Source: JAUXIQ01 sp030620925 [NCBI: Nitrospinota bacterium]
GTDB taxonomy: Bacteria; JAUXIQ01
NCBI GenBank assembly: GCA_030620925.1
Contig: JAUXIQ010000095.1
Location: 1 to 7,162, forward strand
Reading direction: 5' to 3'
Length of the DNA: 7,162 nucleotides
Shown: positions 1 to 6,654 of the stretch, one piece after another
Layout of the letters: each line of letters begins with the position of its first letter
How positions within the stretch are numbered: position 1 is the stretch's first letter
Program-made: the position numbers and the translations under genes
Notes under the pieces: generated by a model
What the model was told of the DNA's origin: nothing
What the model saw: the letters and a program-made list of their open reading frames with translations, nothing else
Database searches by the model: none

Positions 1-1
1 C

Positions 2-94
2 ATGGCGCGCAGGGACGAGAAAGATTTCGCCGTGCCTAAAAAAACGTGGGCCGAGACCATTGCTTCCATAGCCGAGGAGAAAGGCCGCATCTGA
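2..94 (+). CDS. C-terminal 30 residues of an unidentified protein (5' truncated)
   Basis: An open frame runs in from the left edge and stops at TGA 92-94. The visible tail is lysine- and glutamate-rich and helix-like (WAETIASIAEEKGRI at the very end), which looks like the end of a soluble protein. The other two plus frames close at 37-39 and 69-71. The first visible codon is an ATG, but a 30-residue stand-alone gene is unlikely, so I read it as an internal methionine. The gene converges on comEC, with hairpins between the two. Too little is visible to name a family. The opposite strand is also open over part of this stretch, but its translation is less protein-like. Confidence 0.55.
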   Translation: MARRDEKDFAVPKKTWAETIASIAEEKGRI

Positions 95-108
95 TCCGTT
101 TCGGGCGA

Positions 109-140
109 TCCCGCCTTCCGCGGGACGGTAGCCCCTACCG
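109..140. terminator. Two back-to-back GC-rich hairpins between convergent genes
   Basis: The first hairpin is TCCCGC / GCGGGA (109-114 with 120-125, 5-nt loop). The second starts at the next base: CGGTAG / CTACCG (126-131 with 135-140, 3-nt loop). Both stems are perfect 6-bp pairs and can form in RNA from either strand. The second stem includes the last codon and stop of comEC. They lie between two genes transcribed toward each other, so a bidirectional transcription end or 3'-end stabiliser is the natural reading. Neither strand has a U-tract after the stems, so this is not a canonical intrinsic terminator. Confidence 0.45.
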
Positions 141-2633
141 GTTCATTATGCGGCGGATATCGGTAGGTCGCAGGGTTTCCATGAAGGTGTTTATGCTGTA
201 TGTGCGGCCGTCGGAGACGATGGTTACTGCGCCGTCCTTATACGTGAGGAATATTTCGATGTCCATCATATCGTAGGTGGAGATCACTTTGGGGTGTGGA
301 TGTTTTGAGCGGTTATACTTGCTGGCGCTTATGACCGCCACCTCCGGGCTGACAGCCGAGAGGAAGGGGAAGTATAAGGCGTTTCCGGCCCCGTGATGAG
401 GTGCTTTGAGCACCGTGGCTTTGAGGTCCGCTCCCCCTTTGACGAGTTTCTTTTGCACCTGTCGCTCGATATCCCCCGGAAAAAGCACGCTGAAGTTCCC
501 GTAGGTGAGCCGGATAACGACGGATGAGTTATTTTCGGATAGCCGATTTCCGATAAGTTGATGGCGGGCCGGCGGGTGGAGGACATCGATTTTAACGCCG
601 TCTATGAAACGGGTAGACATGCTGTCTTCTGCGGACAAACGCCTCATCAGCGGCGGAGCGGCGTGGTCTAAATCCCACCGGTCGAGGTACTTTTGCATTC
701 CGTCTCCGTTATGCCACAGGTGTTCTACGCCGAAATCCCTGATCAGGGAGGGGGCTCCTCCGGCGTGATCCCGCTGGGCATGGGAGATGAGGAGGTAGTC
801 GATACGCCGGACGCCATGACTTCTCAAGTAGGGTGATACCACGATTTGCCCCGTGTCGCGTCCGCTCCTGAATGAAGGCCCGGTGTCGATGACCATGGTC
901 CTGCCTCCGGGGAAGAACACCACCGCGGCGTCTCCTTCGCCCACGTCGAGAAAGGTGATCCGCAGCTTGCCGTCAGCGTGTGAGACGAGATAGGGTGCGC
1001 AGAAAGAGAGAATCAGGGCCGCGGAGGTAGCTGCCAAAAGCACATGAAAGCGGCCCCTTCTCCAGAAGTTAATGGTCAACGCCAGCAGGAAATAATAGGC
1101 CGCCGCCGCCGGCATCCAGGGGGTGAGGACTTTGAAGGAGAGAGGAGAGGCTTCCGCCACCAGGGAGGAGTTCTCCCTCAAGATGTAGCTCAGGAGGGAT
1201 GAAAGGGCAAACAGGGGTCGGGCGGCGGTCTCGGAGACCATGTTCACCATGCTGGCCAGAAGCCCTGCCGGAACGAGCAGGGAGGAGGTAGGTATGGCCA
1301 GCACGTTTACCGCCGGGGCGTTCAGGGATACTTCGTTAAAGCTTCGGGCGATTATGGGAGCTGTGGCCAGCGAGGCCACCACCGAAATCAGAACATAGGC
1401 CATGATCTTTTGTTTCCAGACAGAGGGTTTAAGCAGTTTATCGGCCAGGCTGCCCTCAATGGCGAATTCAATCCTGGTTTTCTGTATATAGTGGATTATG
1501 AAGAAGGCAGCCAGGAAGGAGAGCTGAAACCCCATATCCAGTATGGAGAGCGGTTTCCAGACAAGTATTATCATTGCAGCGAGGGCAAGGGCGTTATACA
1601 GGTTTTTTTCCCGGTCGAGAAATCGGGCGCCCATATATGTGCAGACCATGATGGCGGCCCTGGTGGCCGATGGCCTGTCGCCGACCATGGCGGCGAAGGA
1701 AACTACGGGGAAGATAGAGGCCAGGGCCGCCCATCTCCTGGCGTGGAAGGTGGTTCCCCGCAGTCTGATGGTTAACAGCATGACTCCCTTAAGCAGGAAG
1801 AGGATGATGTAATATGAGGCGAGTGCGGCGAAACCCACGTGCAGGCCCGATATCGCCAGCAGGTGGGCGGTGCCGCTTCGGGAAAAATTTATGCGGTCAG
1901 ATAGGTCAACCGCCCACGTTTCTCCGAGGATCATTGCCTTCAGTATTCCCGCCTCTCGTCCGGGGAGGTTTGTGTCTATGGCCGAGCTGCTCTGTTCCTT
2001 GAAAGAGTAGAGTGCGGAGAGGAAACCGCTGCCTTCTCCTCGGGCGATGATCTTCATCCCGCCGTCCTTCCAGAGGGTACCTGAGGCATAAATACCCCTC
2101 CTGGCCATGAAAGCCTGGTAATTGAACCCGCCCGGGTTCAGGTATCCGCGCAGCAAGCGCAACCTGAGGTTTTTGAAAATTATCCTGTCCCCGTATTGCA
2201 GGTCGAGCTCTGCCTTGTTTGTGATGATCCGGATATTACCTTCCGCGGGCATCCAGCGATTTTTCCGCTGAAGGGACACGGACTTGATGTATAGAGTGCT
2301 GTAATGCCGTCTCTTCTCCACCGGCCTGGTTACGATCCCCTCAAGGGTTACCGGTTCCATGGGATGTTCTTTCGCCTGATTTACAATGTGCCGGGGCGGA
2401 AAGAAAGGGTGGGCGTGAAAGTTGAACATCACCGTTCCACACAACAACGGGACGGCATAAATCAACATAGTCCCCAGCTTCACTTTTCCCAGGCGCGCTA
2501 ATGCTAGGGAAATGGCGGAAAAAGCTATAATAAAAATAAAGAAGGGTGCTAGAGAAGGGAGGAGGAAATATCCCAGGATGAGCCCTGTGAGGTATAGGAG
2601 GGCTGTTTTGCAAAGTCTATTTTTCACGGGCAT
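135..2633 (-). CDS. comEC: ComEC/Rec2-family DNA uptake channel with metallo-beta-lactamase domain
   Basis: This is a full-length ComEC (832 aa), the inner-membrane channel that moves transforming single-stranded DNA into the cytoplasm. Hydrophobic segments lie at about residues 10-48 and 54-70, followed by an OB-like soluble part (about 94-200, the DUF4131 region). The multi-pass competence domain spans about 225-545 and carries the signature ISGLHVG (261-267). The C-terminal metallo-beta-lactamase domain (about 556-815) shows DVGEGDA (563-569), DTG (583-585), SHAQRDHAGG (617-626), FPGD (718-721), HHG (746-748) and NRSKHPHP (774-781). The zinc motif reads HxQxDH rather than the usual HxHxDH or HxDxDH. 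ATG 2633 is chosen because no start codon lies between it and an in-frame upstream stop; its ribosome site is weak. It is divergent from aspS, and no other competence gene is visible. ComEC homologues also persist in species not known to be transformable. Confidence 0.95.
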   Translation of the reverse strand: MPVKNRLCKTALLYLTGLILGYFLLPSLAPFFIFIIAFSAISLALARLGKVKLGTMLIYAVPLLCGTVMFNFHAHPFFPPRHIVNQAKEHPMEPVTLEGIVTRPVEKRRHYSTLYIKSVSLQRKNRWMPAEGNIRIITNKAELDLQYGDRIIFKNLRLRLLRGYLNPGGFNYQAFMARRGIYASGTLWKDGGMKIIARGEGSGFLSALYSFKEQSSSAIDTNLPGREAGILKAMILGETWAVDLSDRINFSRSGTAHLLAISGLHVGFAALASYYIILFLLKGVMLLTIRLRGTTFHARRWAALASIFPVVSFAAMVGDRPSATRAAIMVCTYMGARFLDREKNLYNALALAAMIILVWKPLSILDMGFQLSFLAAFFIIHYIQKTRIEFAIEGSLADKLLKPSVWKQKIMAYVLISVVASLATAPIIARSFNEVSLNAPAVNVLAIPTSSLLVPAGLLASMVNMVSETAARPLFALSSLLSYILRENSSLVAEASPLSFKVLTPWMPAAAAYYFLLALTINFWRRGRFHVLLAATSAALILSFCAPYLVSHADGKLRITFLDVGEGDAAVVFFPGGRTMVIDTGPSFRSGRDTGQIVVSPYLRSHGVRRIDYLLISHAQRDHAGGAPSLIRDFGVEHLWHNGDGMQKYLDRWDLDHAAPPLMRRLSAEDSMSTRFIDGVKIDVLHPPARHQLIGNRLSENNSSVVIRLTYGNFSVLFPGDIERQVQKKLVKGGADLKATVLKAPHHGAGNALYFPFLSAVSPEVAVISASKYNRSKHPHPKVISTYDMMDIEIFLTYKDGAVTIVSDGRTYSINTFMETLRPTDIRRIMNR

Positions 2634-2683
2634 CTTAACCGTAGTTTTCCGGCGAGGTCTTTCCGGCCCGATTGATTATGAAA

Positions 2684-2735
2684 TATCATGAACTTTGGCG
2701 GAATTAGCTAATTAGAGGGCCTATATTATCATGAA
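2684..2735 (+). repeat. Direct repeat TATCATGAA (two copies) in the comEC-aspS gap
   Basis: TATCATGAA occurs at 2684-2692 and again at 2727-2735, 43 bp apart start to start, or about four helical turns. A 12-bp palindrome lies between the copies. The site is 50-100 bp upstream of the comEC start and about 190-240 bp upstream of aspS. It could be a pair of binding sites for a regulator of the divergent promoters. The region is AT-rich, so chance is not excluded. Confidence 0.35.
2702..2713. repeat. 12-bp perfect palindrome AATTAGCTAATT
   Basis: This perfect self-complementary 12-mer lies in the divergent comEC-aspS gap. Nine bases of the same sequence (GAATTAGCT, 2701-2709) recur inverted as AGCTAATTC at 2854-2862, nearer aspS. 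Such symmetry suits a dimeric regulator site. There is no independent support beyond the symmetry and the location. Confidence 0.35.
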
Positions 2736-2827
2736 TATCGAATGAAAAACATAGTGTATATTATCTCAATTCGCTTATATTCCAATAATGGCGGTAGAAC
2801 GCTGTGCATTAAGGGGTTTTTGTGTTA

Positions 2828-2849
2828 TTATCCACTGGGAAACGGATAA
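2828..2849 (+). repeat. Inverted repeat TTATCC / GGATAA upstream of aspS
   Basis: TTATCC (2828-2833) pairs with GGATAA (2844-2849) around a 10-nt loop, 75-97 bp before the aspS start. It may be a small leader hairpin or an operator. A TATTAT hexamer (2826-2831) overlaps its left arm and could be a -10 element, but no good -35 element sits at the right distance. I see no T-box, tRNA-like fold or terminator here. Confidence 0.25.
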
Positions 2850-2908
2850 AATGAGCTAATTCATCTGCCCTCTCTTATTTATGGAGAACGATGATACAGG
2901 AGTGACCT

Positions 2909-2914
2909 GGAGGG
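2909..2914 (+). promoter_or_regulatory. Ribosome binding site of aspS (GGAGGG)
   Basis: A strong purine-rich Shine-Dalgarno sequence ends 10 nt before ATG 2925. This is slightly long but workable spacing, and it supports that start for aspS. Confidence 0.7.
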
Positions 2915-2924
2915 TTATCGCTTT

Positions 2925-4697
2925 ATGACGCAACGGGAACTATGGCAGAGGACGCACTACTGCGGCGAGCTCAGAAAAGAGCATATAGAGCAAGAAGTAG
3001 TACTCAAGGGCTGGGTTCACAGCCGCAGGGACCATGGAGGAGTGATTTTTGTGGACCTGCGGGACAGGGAGGGTCTGGTGCAGGTGGTATTTAACCCCGA
3101 AATCCACGAGGCACCTCACGGCGAGGTGCGAAAGGTCAGGGATGAGTACGTGCTTGAGGTTAAAGGAAAGGTCAGGGCAAGGCCGGATGATGCGGCAAAC
3201 CCTAACCTGGCCACCGGCGAGGTGGAAGTGGTGGGAGCCGAACTGCGCATCCTGAACGAGTCCAAAGCTCTCCCCTTTTCCCTTAACAAGGAGATAGACG
3301 TCGGGGAGGATGTGCGCCTCAAATACCGCTATCTGGACCTGCGTCGTGAAGAGATGCAGAGCTATTTTCGTCTGCGTCATAACGTGTGCCTCTCGGTGAG
3401 AAATTTTTTAAGCGGTCAGGGTTTCCTCGAGGTGGAAACCCCCATGCTTACCAAAAGCACGCCGGAGGGGGCAAGGGATTACCTGGTGCCCAGCAGGGTA
3501 AGCCCCAAAAAGTTTTACGCCCTGCCCCAATCCCCGCAACTGTTCAAGCAGATTCTCATGGTGTCCGGGTACGATCGCTATTTTCAGATAGTCAAATGTT
3601 TCAGGGACGAAGACTTGAGGGCCGACCGACAGCCGGAGTTCACGCAGATAGATATTGAGATGTCTTTCATCGAACAGGATGATCTGCTCCAGGTAATGGA
3701 GCAGATGGTGGCCGAAATTTTCAGGGAGACCAAAGGGATTGAGCTTTCCTTGCCCTTCCCAAAGATGAGTTACCGGGAAGCAATGGATAAATACGGGGTG
3801 GATAACCCCGATACCAGGTTCGGCCTGGAGATCAACGACGCCACGAAGCTCCTCTCGGAAGTGGAGTTCCCCCCCTTTAAGAAAGCGGTTGAAAACGGCG
3901 GCTCCATCAGAGGAATAAACATTGCGGGGTGTGCCTCCTTTTCCCGCAGAGAGCTGGATGAGCTGGCGGATTACGTCCAGGGGGAAGGCGGTGGGGGCCT
4001 CTACTGGGTGAAGTGTACCGATCAGGGAGCCCAGTCACCCATAGGCAAGCATCTCCCCGAAGGCGCCATGGATGCCCTGCTGGCCCATTTCAAGGCCGGA
4101 GCCGGAGACCTGATTCTGATGGTGGCCGAGGGCGGGGATAAGGCCCTTCCCATCCTGGGGAAGCTGCGGCTCAAAATGGCGGATAGAGCGGGAATCATAG
4201 ACCCGAAGGCTTACGCGTTCGTCTGGATCACAGAGTTCCCCCTGCTGGAGTACGACCAACAGGAAAAGCGGTACACAGCCGTCCACCATCCGTTCACCGC
4301 CCCCATGGACGAGGACCTGGAACTGCTCGCCGGCGATCCGGGGGCGGCGAGGGCCAAGGCGCATGACCTTGTCCTAAACGGGAACGAGATAGGGGGAGGC
4401 AGTATCAGAATACACCGCAGAGACGTGCAAAACAGGATATTCGAGATGCTGGGCATCGGCCCCGAGGAGAGCCTGATCAAATTCGGCTTCCTTCTTGAGG
4501 CCCTGGAATATGGCGCACCGCCGCACGGGGGCATCGCCTTCGGCCTGGATAGAATAGTAATGCTCTTAAGCGGTGCGAAATCCATCCGGGACATAATAGC
4601 CTTCCCCAAGACAAACCGCGCTATCTGCCTCATGACAGACGCCCCCTCTGAAGTCGATGAAGGCCAGTTGCGAGAGCTGAGCATAAAACTGATCTGA
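2925..4697 (+). CDS. aspS: Aspartate--tRNA ligase, bacterial type
   Basis: This class II synthetase (590 aa, the normal bacterial length) activates aspartate with ATP and loads it onto tRNA(Asp) in the cytoplasm. The N-terminal OB-fold anticodon domain spans about 15-110 and includes [11 protein letters not shown] (29-39). The catalytic core shows motif 1 around 167-191 ([20 protein letters not shown]), motif 2 [16 protein letters not shown] (226-241) and motif 3 [13 protein letters not shown] (536-548). The bacterial GAD insertion lies at about 285-420. Residue H37 in RDHGG and G81 match positions that mark non-discriminating AspRS (H31/G81 in Pseudomonas aeruginosa numbering, from memory), so it may also charge tRNA(Asn). 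The start is supported by GGAGGG 10 nt upstream. It is the first gene of the probable aspS-era-recO unit. Confidence 0.97.
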   Translation: MTQRELWQRTHYCGELRKEHIEQEVVLKGWVHSRRDHGGVIFVDLRDREGLVQVVFNPEIHEAPHGEVRKVRDEYVLEVKGKVRARPDDAANPNLATGEVEVVGAELRILNESKALPFSLNKEIDVGEDVRLKYRYLDLRREEMQSYFRLRHNVCLSVRNFLSGQGFLEVETPMLTKSTPEGARDYLVPSRVSPKKFYALPQSPQLFKQILMVSGYDRYFQIVKCFRDEDLRADRQPEFTQIDIEMSFIEQDDLLQVMEQMVAEIFRETKGIELSLPFPKMSYREAMDKYGVDNPDTRFGLEINDATKLLSEVEFPPFKKAVENGGSIRGINIAGCASFSRRELDELADYVQGEGGGGLYWVKCTDQGAQSPIGKHLPEGAMDALLAHFKAGAGDLILMVAEGGDKALPILGKLRLKMADRAGIIDPKAYAFVWITEFPLLEYDQQEKRYTAVHHPFTAPMDEDLELLAGDPGAARAKAHDLVLNGNEIGGGSIRIHRRDVQNRIFEMLGIGPEESLIKFGFLLEALEYGAPPHGGIAFGLDRIVMLLSGAKSIRDIIAFPKTNRAICLMTDAPSEVDEGQLRELSIKLI

Positions 4698-4784
4698 TAA
4701 GTGAGGGATAAGCAGGCGGCTGGCGGCGCCTTCGACTGAGGACTAGAACCGAGCGGTTATAGCTCTATCCTTGCGGTGGTATCC

Positions 4785-5681
4785 ATGGGAGAAGACAAGC
4801 ATAAATCCGGTTTCCTGGCCATTATCGGCAGGCCCAACGTGGGGAAGTCGACCCTGATGAACAGGGTCATGGGGCGTAAAGTGTCCATAATTACGGATAA
4901 GCCCCAGACCACCAGGAACAGGATAGCGGGCGTCAAGAACTATAAAAACGGACAGATGGTGTTTCTGGATACGCCCGGAATCCACAGGGCCAAATCGCTC
5001 ATAAACCGGTACATGGTGAAAACGGCGCTGGATACTCTCAAAGAAGTCGACCTCTTGCTCTATATGACCGACGACAGGGCCGACGTTGAGGAAGACCGAA
5101 AGTACGTTTTCCCCAGGCTGAAGGAGGCCGGTACCCCCGTTTTTCTGTTGATAAACAAGATAGACCTGATGAAAAAGGACGAGCTGCTCCCCCTCATGAA
5201 CGCTTACAGCAAAGTCATGGATTTCAAGGAGCTTATACCGGTTTCCGCGCTCACGGGGGAAAACATGGAGCTGCTCCTTGACCTCTCCCTAAAGATGATG
5301 CTCGAAGGCCCGGCCTACTTTCCCGAGGATATGTACACCGATCAGCCCGAGGATTTCCTCATGTCCGAGCTGGTTAGGGAAAAAGCCATTAAACTGTGCA
5401 GGCAGGAGGTCCCTTATGCGGTGGCAGTGGTGGTGGAGAGAGTAGACCGCGCGGAGGGAGACCTCACCAGGGTCGAAGCCACCATCTATGTCGAGCGCGA
5501 TTCACAGAAGATGATCGTAATAGGTAAGGGGGGGGCCATGCTGAAGGAGATAGGAACCCGGGCCCGCAAGGAGATGGAGTGGATATTCGGGGAGAGGATG
5601 CACCTCAGCCTGTGGGTGAAGACGAAGAAACATTGGACAGATATTGACAGGTATATCAAAGAGTTCGGGCATTATCAATGA
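4785..5681 (+). CDS. era: GTPase Era, ribosome assembly factor
   Basis: Era is a GTP-binding protein that binds the 3' end of 16S rRNA and monitors 30S subunit maturation. From ATG 4785 it is 298 aa, the usual length. The GTPase domain shows G1 GRPNVGKS (15-22), the switch I segment TDKPQTTRNRI (37-47), G3 DTPG (62-65), G4 NKID (124-127) and G5 SAL (154-156). The C-terminal KH RNA-binding domain carries VIGKGGAMLKEIG (245-257). I chose ATG 4785 because a GGTGG sequence (4775-4779) lies 5 nt before it and the N-terminus then matches other Era proteins. An in-frame GTG at 4776 would add three residues but has no ribosome site. The 87-bp gap from aspS shows no clear promoter or terminator. Codons for GKGG contain a run of eight G (5528-5535). 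Confidence 0.97.
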   Translation: MGEDKHKSGFLAIIGRPNVGKSTLMNRVMGRKVSIITDKPQTTRNRIAGVKNYKNGQMVFLDTPGIHRAKSLINRYMVKTALDTLKEVDLLLYMTDDRADVEEDRKYVFPRLKEAGTPVFLLINKIDLMKKDELLPLMNAYSKVMDFKELIPVSALTGENMELLLDLSLKMMLEGPAYFPEDMYTDQPEDFLMSELVREKAIKLCRQEVPYAVAVVVERVDRAEGDLTRVEATIYVERDSQKMIVIGKGGAMLKEIGTRARKEMEWIFGERMHLSLWVKTKKHWTDIDRYIKEFGHYQ

Positions 5682-5772
5682 AGCATCAGTTTAAGCTGAC
5701 CCGGTCTTTTTGCGGGCGAATCCGTCCTCTGTGGCCCATAACCTGAAGCCGATCCGGCAAAGCCGAGCTATC

Positions 5773-6513
5773 ATGGCCCTGTATGATACTGAATCCATAG
5801 TGGTGAATACGATAGACCTTGGGGAAGCCGATCTCCTGGTAACCCTTTTCACCCGGGAATACGGCAAGATAAAGGCTGTCGCCAGGGGTGCTCGCATTTT
5901 GAAGAGCAGGTACAGCGGGTTCTTCCAGCCCCTCCTGGTTCTCAACACACTCTATTTCGGCAACGAGAGGCAGGAGCTCTACCGGATGGCCTCTATCGAT
6001 CCGGTGAAAGTTTACGATATATCCTCCAGCATGGATAAGATGTTTACGGCCTTTTGCATGATGGAGGTGCTGGAACATTGCTGCGGACCGGGCGAAATCA
6101 ACCTGCCTATGTACAGGCTGGCTCTGGAGGGAATAGAGCTGCTGGATAGCGGCGATCAGGGCCCGAATCTGGCGCTCTGCTTCGCCATGAGGGGGCTGTC
6201 TGTAGCCGGATATATGCCGCATCTCAAAGATTGCATAGCATGCGGGGGAGATTTGAGCGGCGATAAACTCAGGTTCAGCCCTTCCAGAGGGGGAGTGTTG
6301 TGCAACCGATGTCTATCGGGGGCCGGGGAGCATTTCCCCATCTCCATGGGATGCCTGAAGTTCCTTGTCGCCACACTTGGGTTGGATTTAAAAAGGTCTA
6401 GCCGTATAAAGTTGAACCAAAACTTGAAGGAAGAAACCGGGAACATAATTTTCAACCATATTGCTTATAATCTGGGCAGGGAGATGAAGTCCCTGCGCTT
6501 CCTGGAATTGTAA
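5773..6513 (+). CDS. recO: DNA repair protein RecO
   Basis: RecO works with RecR (and RecF) to displace SSB and load RecA at gaps in the RecFOR recombination pathway. From ATG 5773 the protein is 246 aa, typical for the family. The N-terminal OB-fold (about 1-80) has the family pattern TESIV...DLGEADLLVTLFT...YGKIKAVARGAR. The helical C-terminal part carries a four-cysteine zinc site, CIAC (154-157) and CNRC (177-180). The frame is open upstream to TTG 5710 (21 extra residues) with a GTG at 5731, but neither has a ribosome site and the extension is not family-like. The ATG's own ribosome site is also weak (GAG at 5765-5767). It follows era by 91 bp; the era-recO pairing is common in bacteria and suggests co-transcription. 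Confidence 0.95.
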   Translation: MALYDTESIVVNTIDLGEADLLVTLFTREYGKIKAVARGARILKSRYSGFFQPLLVLNTLYFGNERQELYRMASIDPVKVYDISSSMDKMFTAFCMMEVLEHCCGPGEINLPMYRLALEGIELLDSGDQGPNLALCFAMRGLSVAGYMPHLKDCIACGGDLSGDKLRFSPSRGGVLCNRCLSGAGEHFPISMGCLKFLVATLGLDLKRSSRIKLNQNLKEETGNIIFNHIAYNLGREMKSLRFLEL

Positions 6514-6586
6514 TCAAACAGGTTTAATTATTTGTATGTCCGACAGAACTTAATCAAACTATATATTAATAAAAGACGTTTAATTT
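6511..6586. repeat. Four TAATYAAAC-like half-sites in two inverted pairs
   Basis: TAATCAAAC occurs at 6511-6519 (overlapping the recO stop) and again at 6551-6559. The opposite strand carries TAATTAAAC at 6522-6530 and AAATTAAAC at 6578-6586. The first two form a near-perfect inverted repeat with a 2-bp centre. The second two form a pair 18 bp apart, ending 6 bp before the argS -35 box. This could be an operator, or a weak AU-rich hairpin after recO. The region is AT-rich, so part of the pattern may be chance. Confidence 0.35.
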
Positions 6587-6592
6587 TTTTCG

Positions 6593-6620
6593 TTGACATT
6601 GAAGACCAATAAGGTATACT
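6593..6620 (+). promoter_or_regulatory. Sigma-70 promoter of argS (TTGACA-N16-TATACT)
   Basis: The -35 box TTGACA (6593-6598) is a perfect consensus. The -10 box TATACT (6615-6620) matches TATAAT at five of six positions, and the 16-bp spacer is within the active range. An A/T-rich stretch including T7 (6584-6590) lies just upstream and may act as an UP element. A transcript starting near 6627 would have a leader of about 27 nt before GTG 6654. This is the clearest promoter in the window. Confidence 0.85.
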
Positions 6621-6642
6621 TAAATTTCAGAAATAAAACAAT

Positions 6643-6654
6643 GAGGGTGGGAGG
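6643..6654 (+). promoter_or_regulatory. Ribosome binding region deciding the argS GTG start
   Basis: The purine-rich stretch here contains GAGGG (6643-6647), which has 6-nt spacing to GTG 6654. A second copy, GGGAGG, runs directly into the start codon and is too close to serve it. No ATG occurs in the argS frame until well inside the conserved domain, so the GTG start is well supported. Confidence 0.65.

Noticed and set aside
1410-1775. 121-codon plus-strand open frame inside comEC
   Set aside because: It is antisense to the competence domain, Gly- and Pro-rich, with no domain and no ribosome site noted.
2634-2924. T-box or other tRNA-sensing leader before aspS
   Set aside because: No T-box sequence, specifier stem or terminator/antiterminator pair could be seen. 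Only a small 6-bp inverted repeat is present.
2940-3380. 146-codon minus-strand open frame opposite the start of aspS
   Set aside because: It is antisense to the conserved OB-fold of AspRS, with no independent coding signal.
4211-4684. 157-codon minus-strand open frame opposite the end of aspS
   Set aside because: It is rich in Ser, Arg and Pro as expected for an antisense shadow and overlaps AspRS motif 3 on the other strand.
4698-4784. Promoter or terminator between aspS and era
   Set aside because: Only a 4-bp stem (ATAG/CTAT) and no -35/-10 pair could be found, so co-transcription is the simpler reading.
5688-5718. Terminator-like folds between era and recO (TCAG/CTGA, then CCCG/CGGG)
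   Set aside because: The stems are only 4-5 bp and the T run falls in a loop, not after a stem.
5686-6222. 178-codon minus-strand open frame opposite recO
   Set aside because: It lies antisense to a clearly conserved RecO, has no recognisable domain, and its composition looks like a reverse-strand shadow.
6584-6590. T7 run after recO as an intrinsic terminator
   Set aside because: The only upstream stem is AU-rich, mismatched and has an 18-nt loop. The run sits directly before the argS -35 box and is better read as part of an UP-like element.
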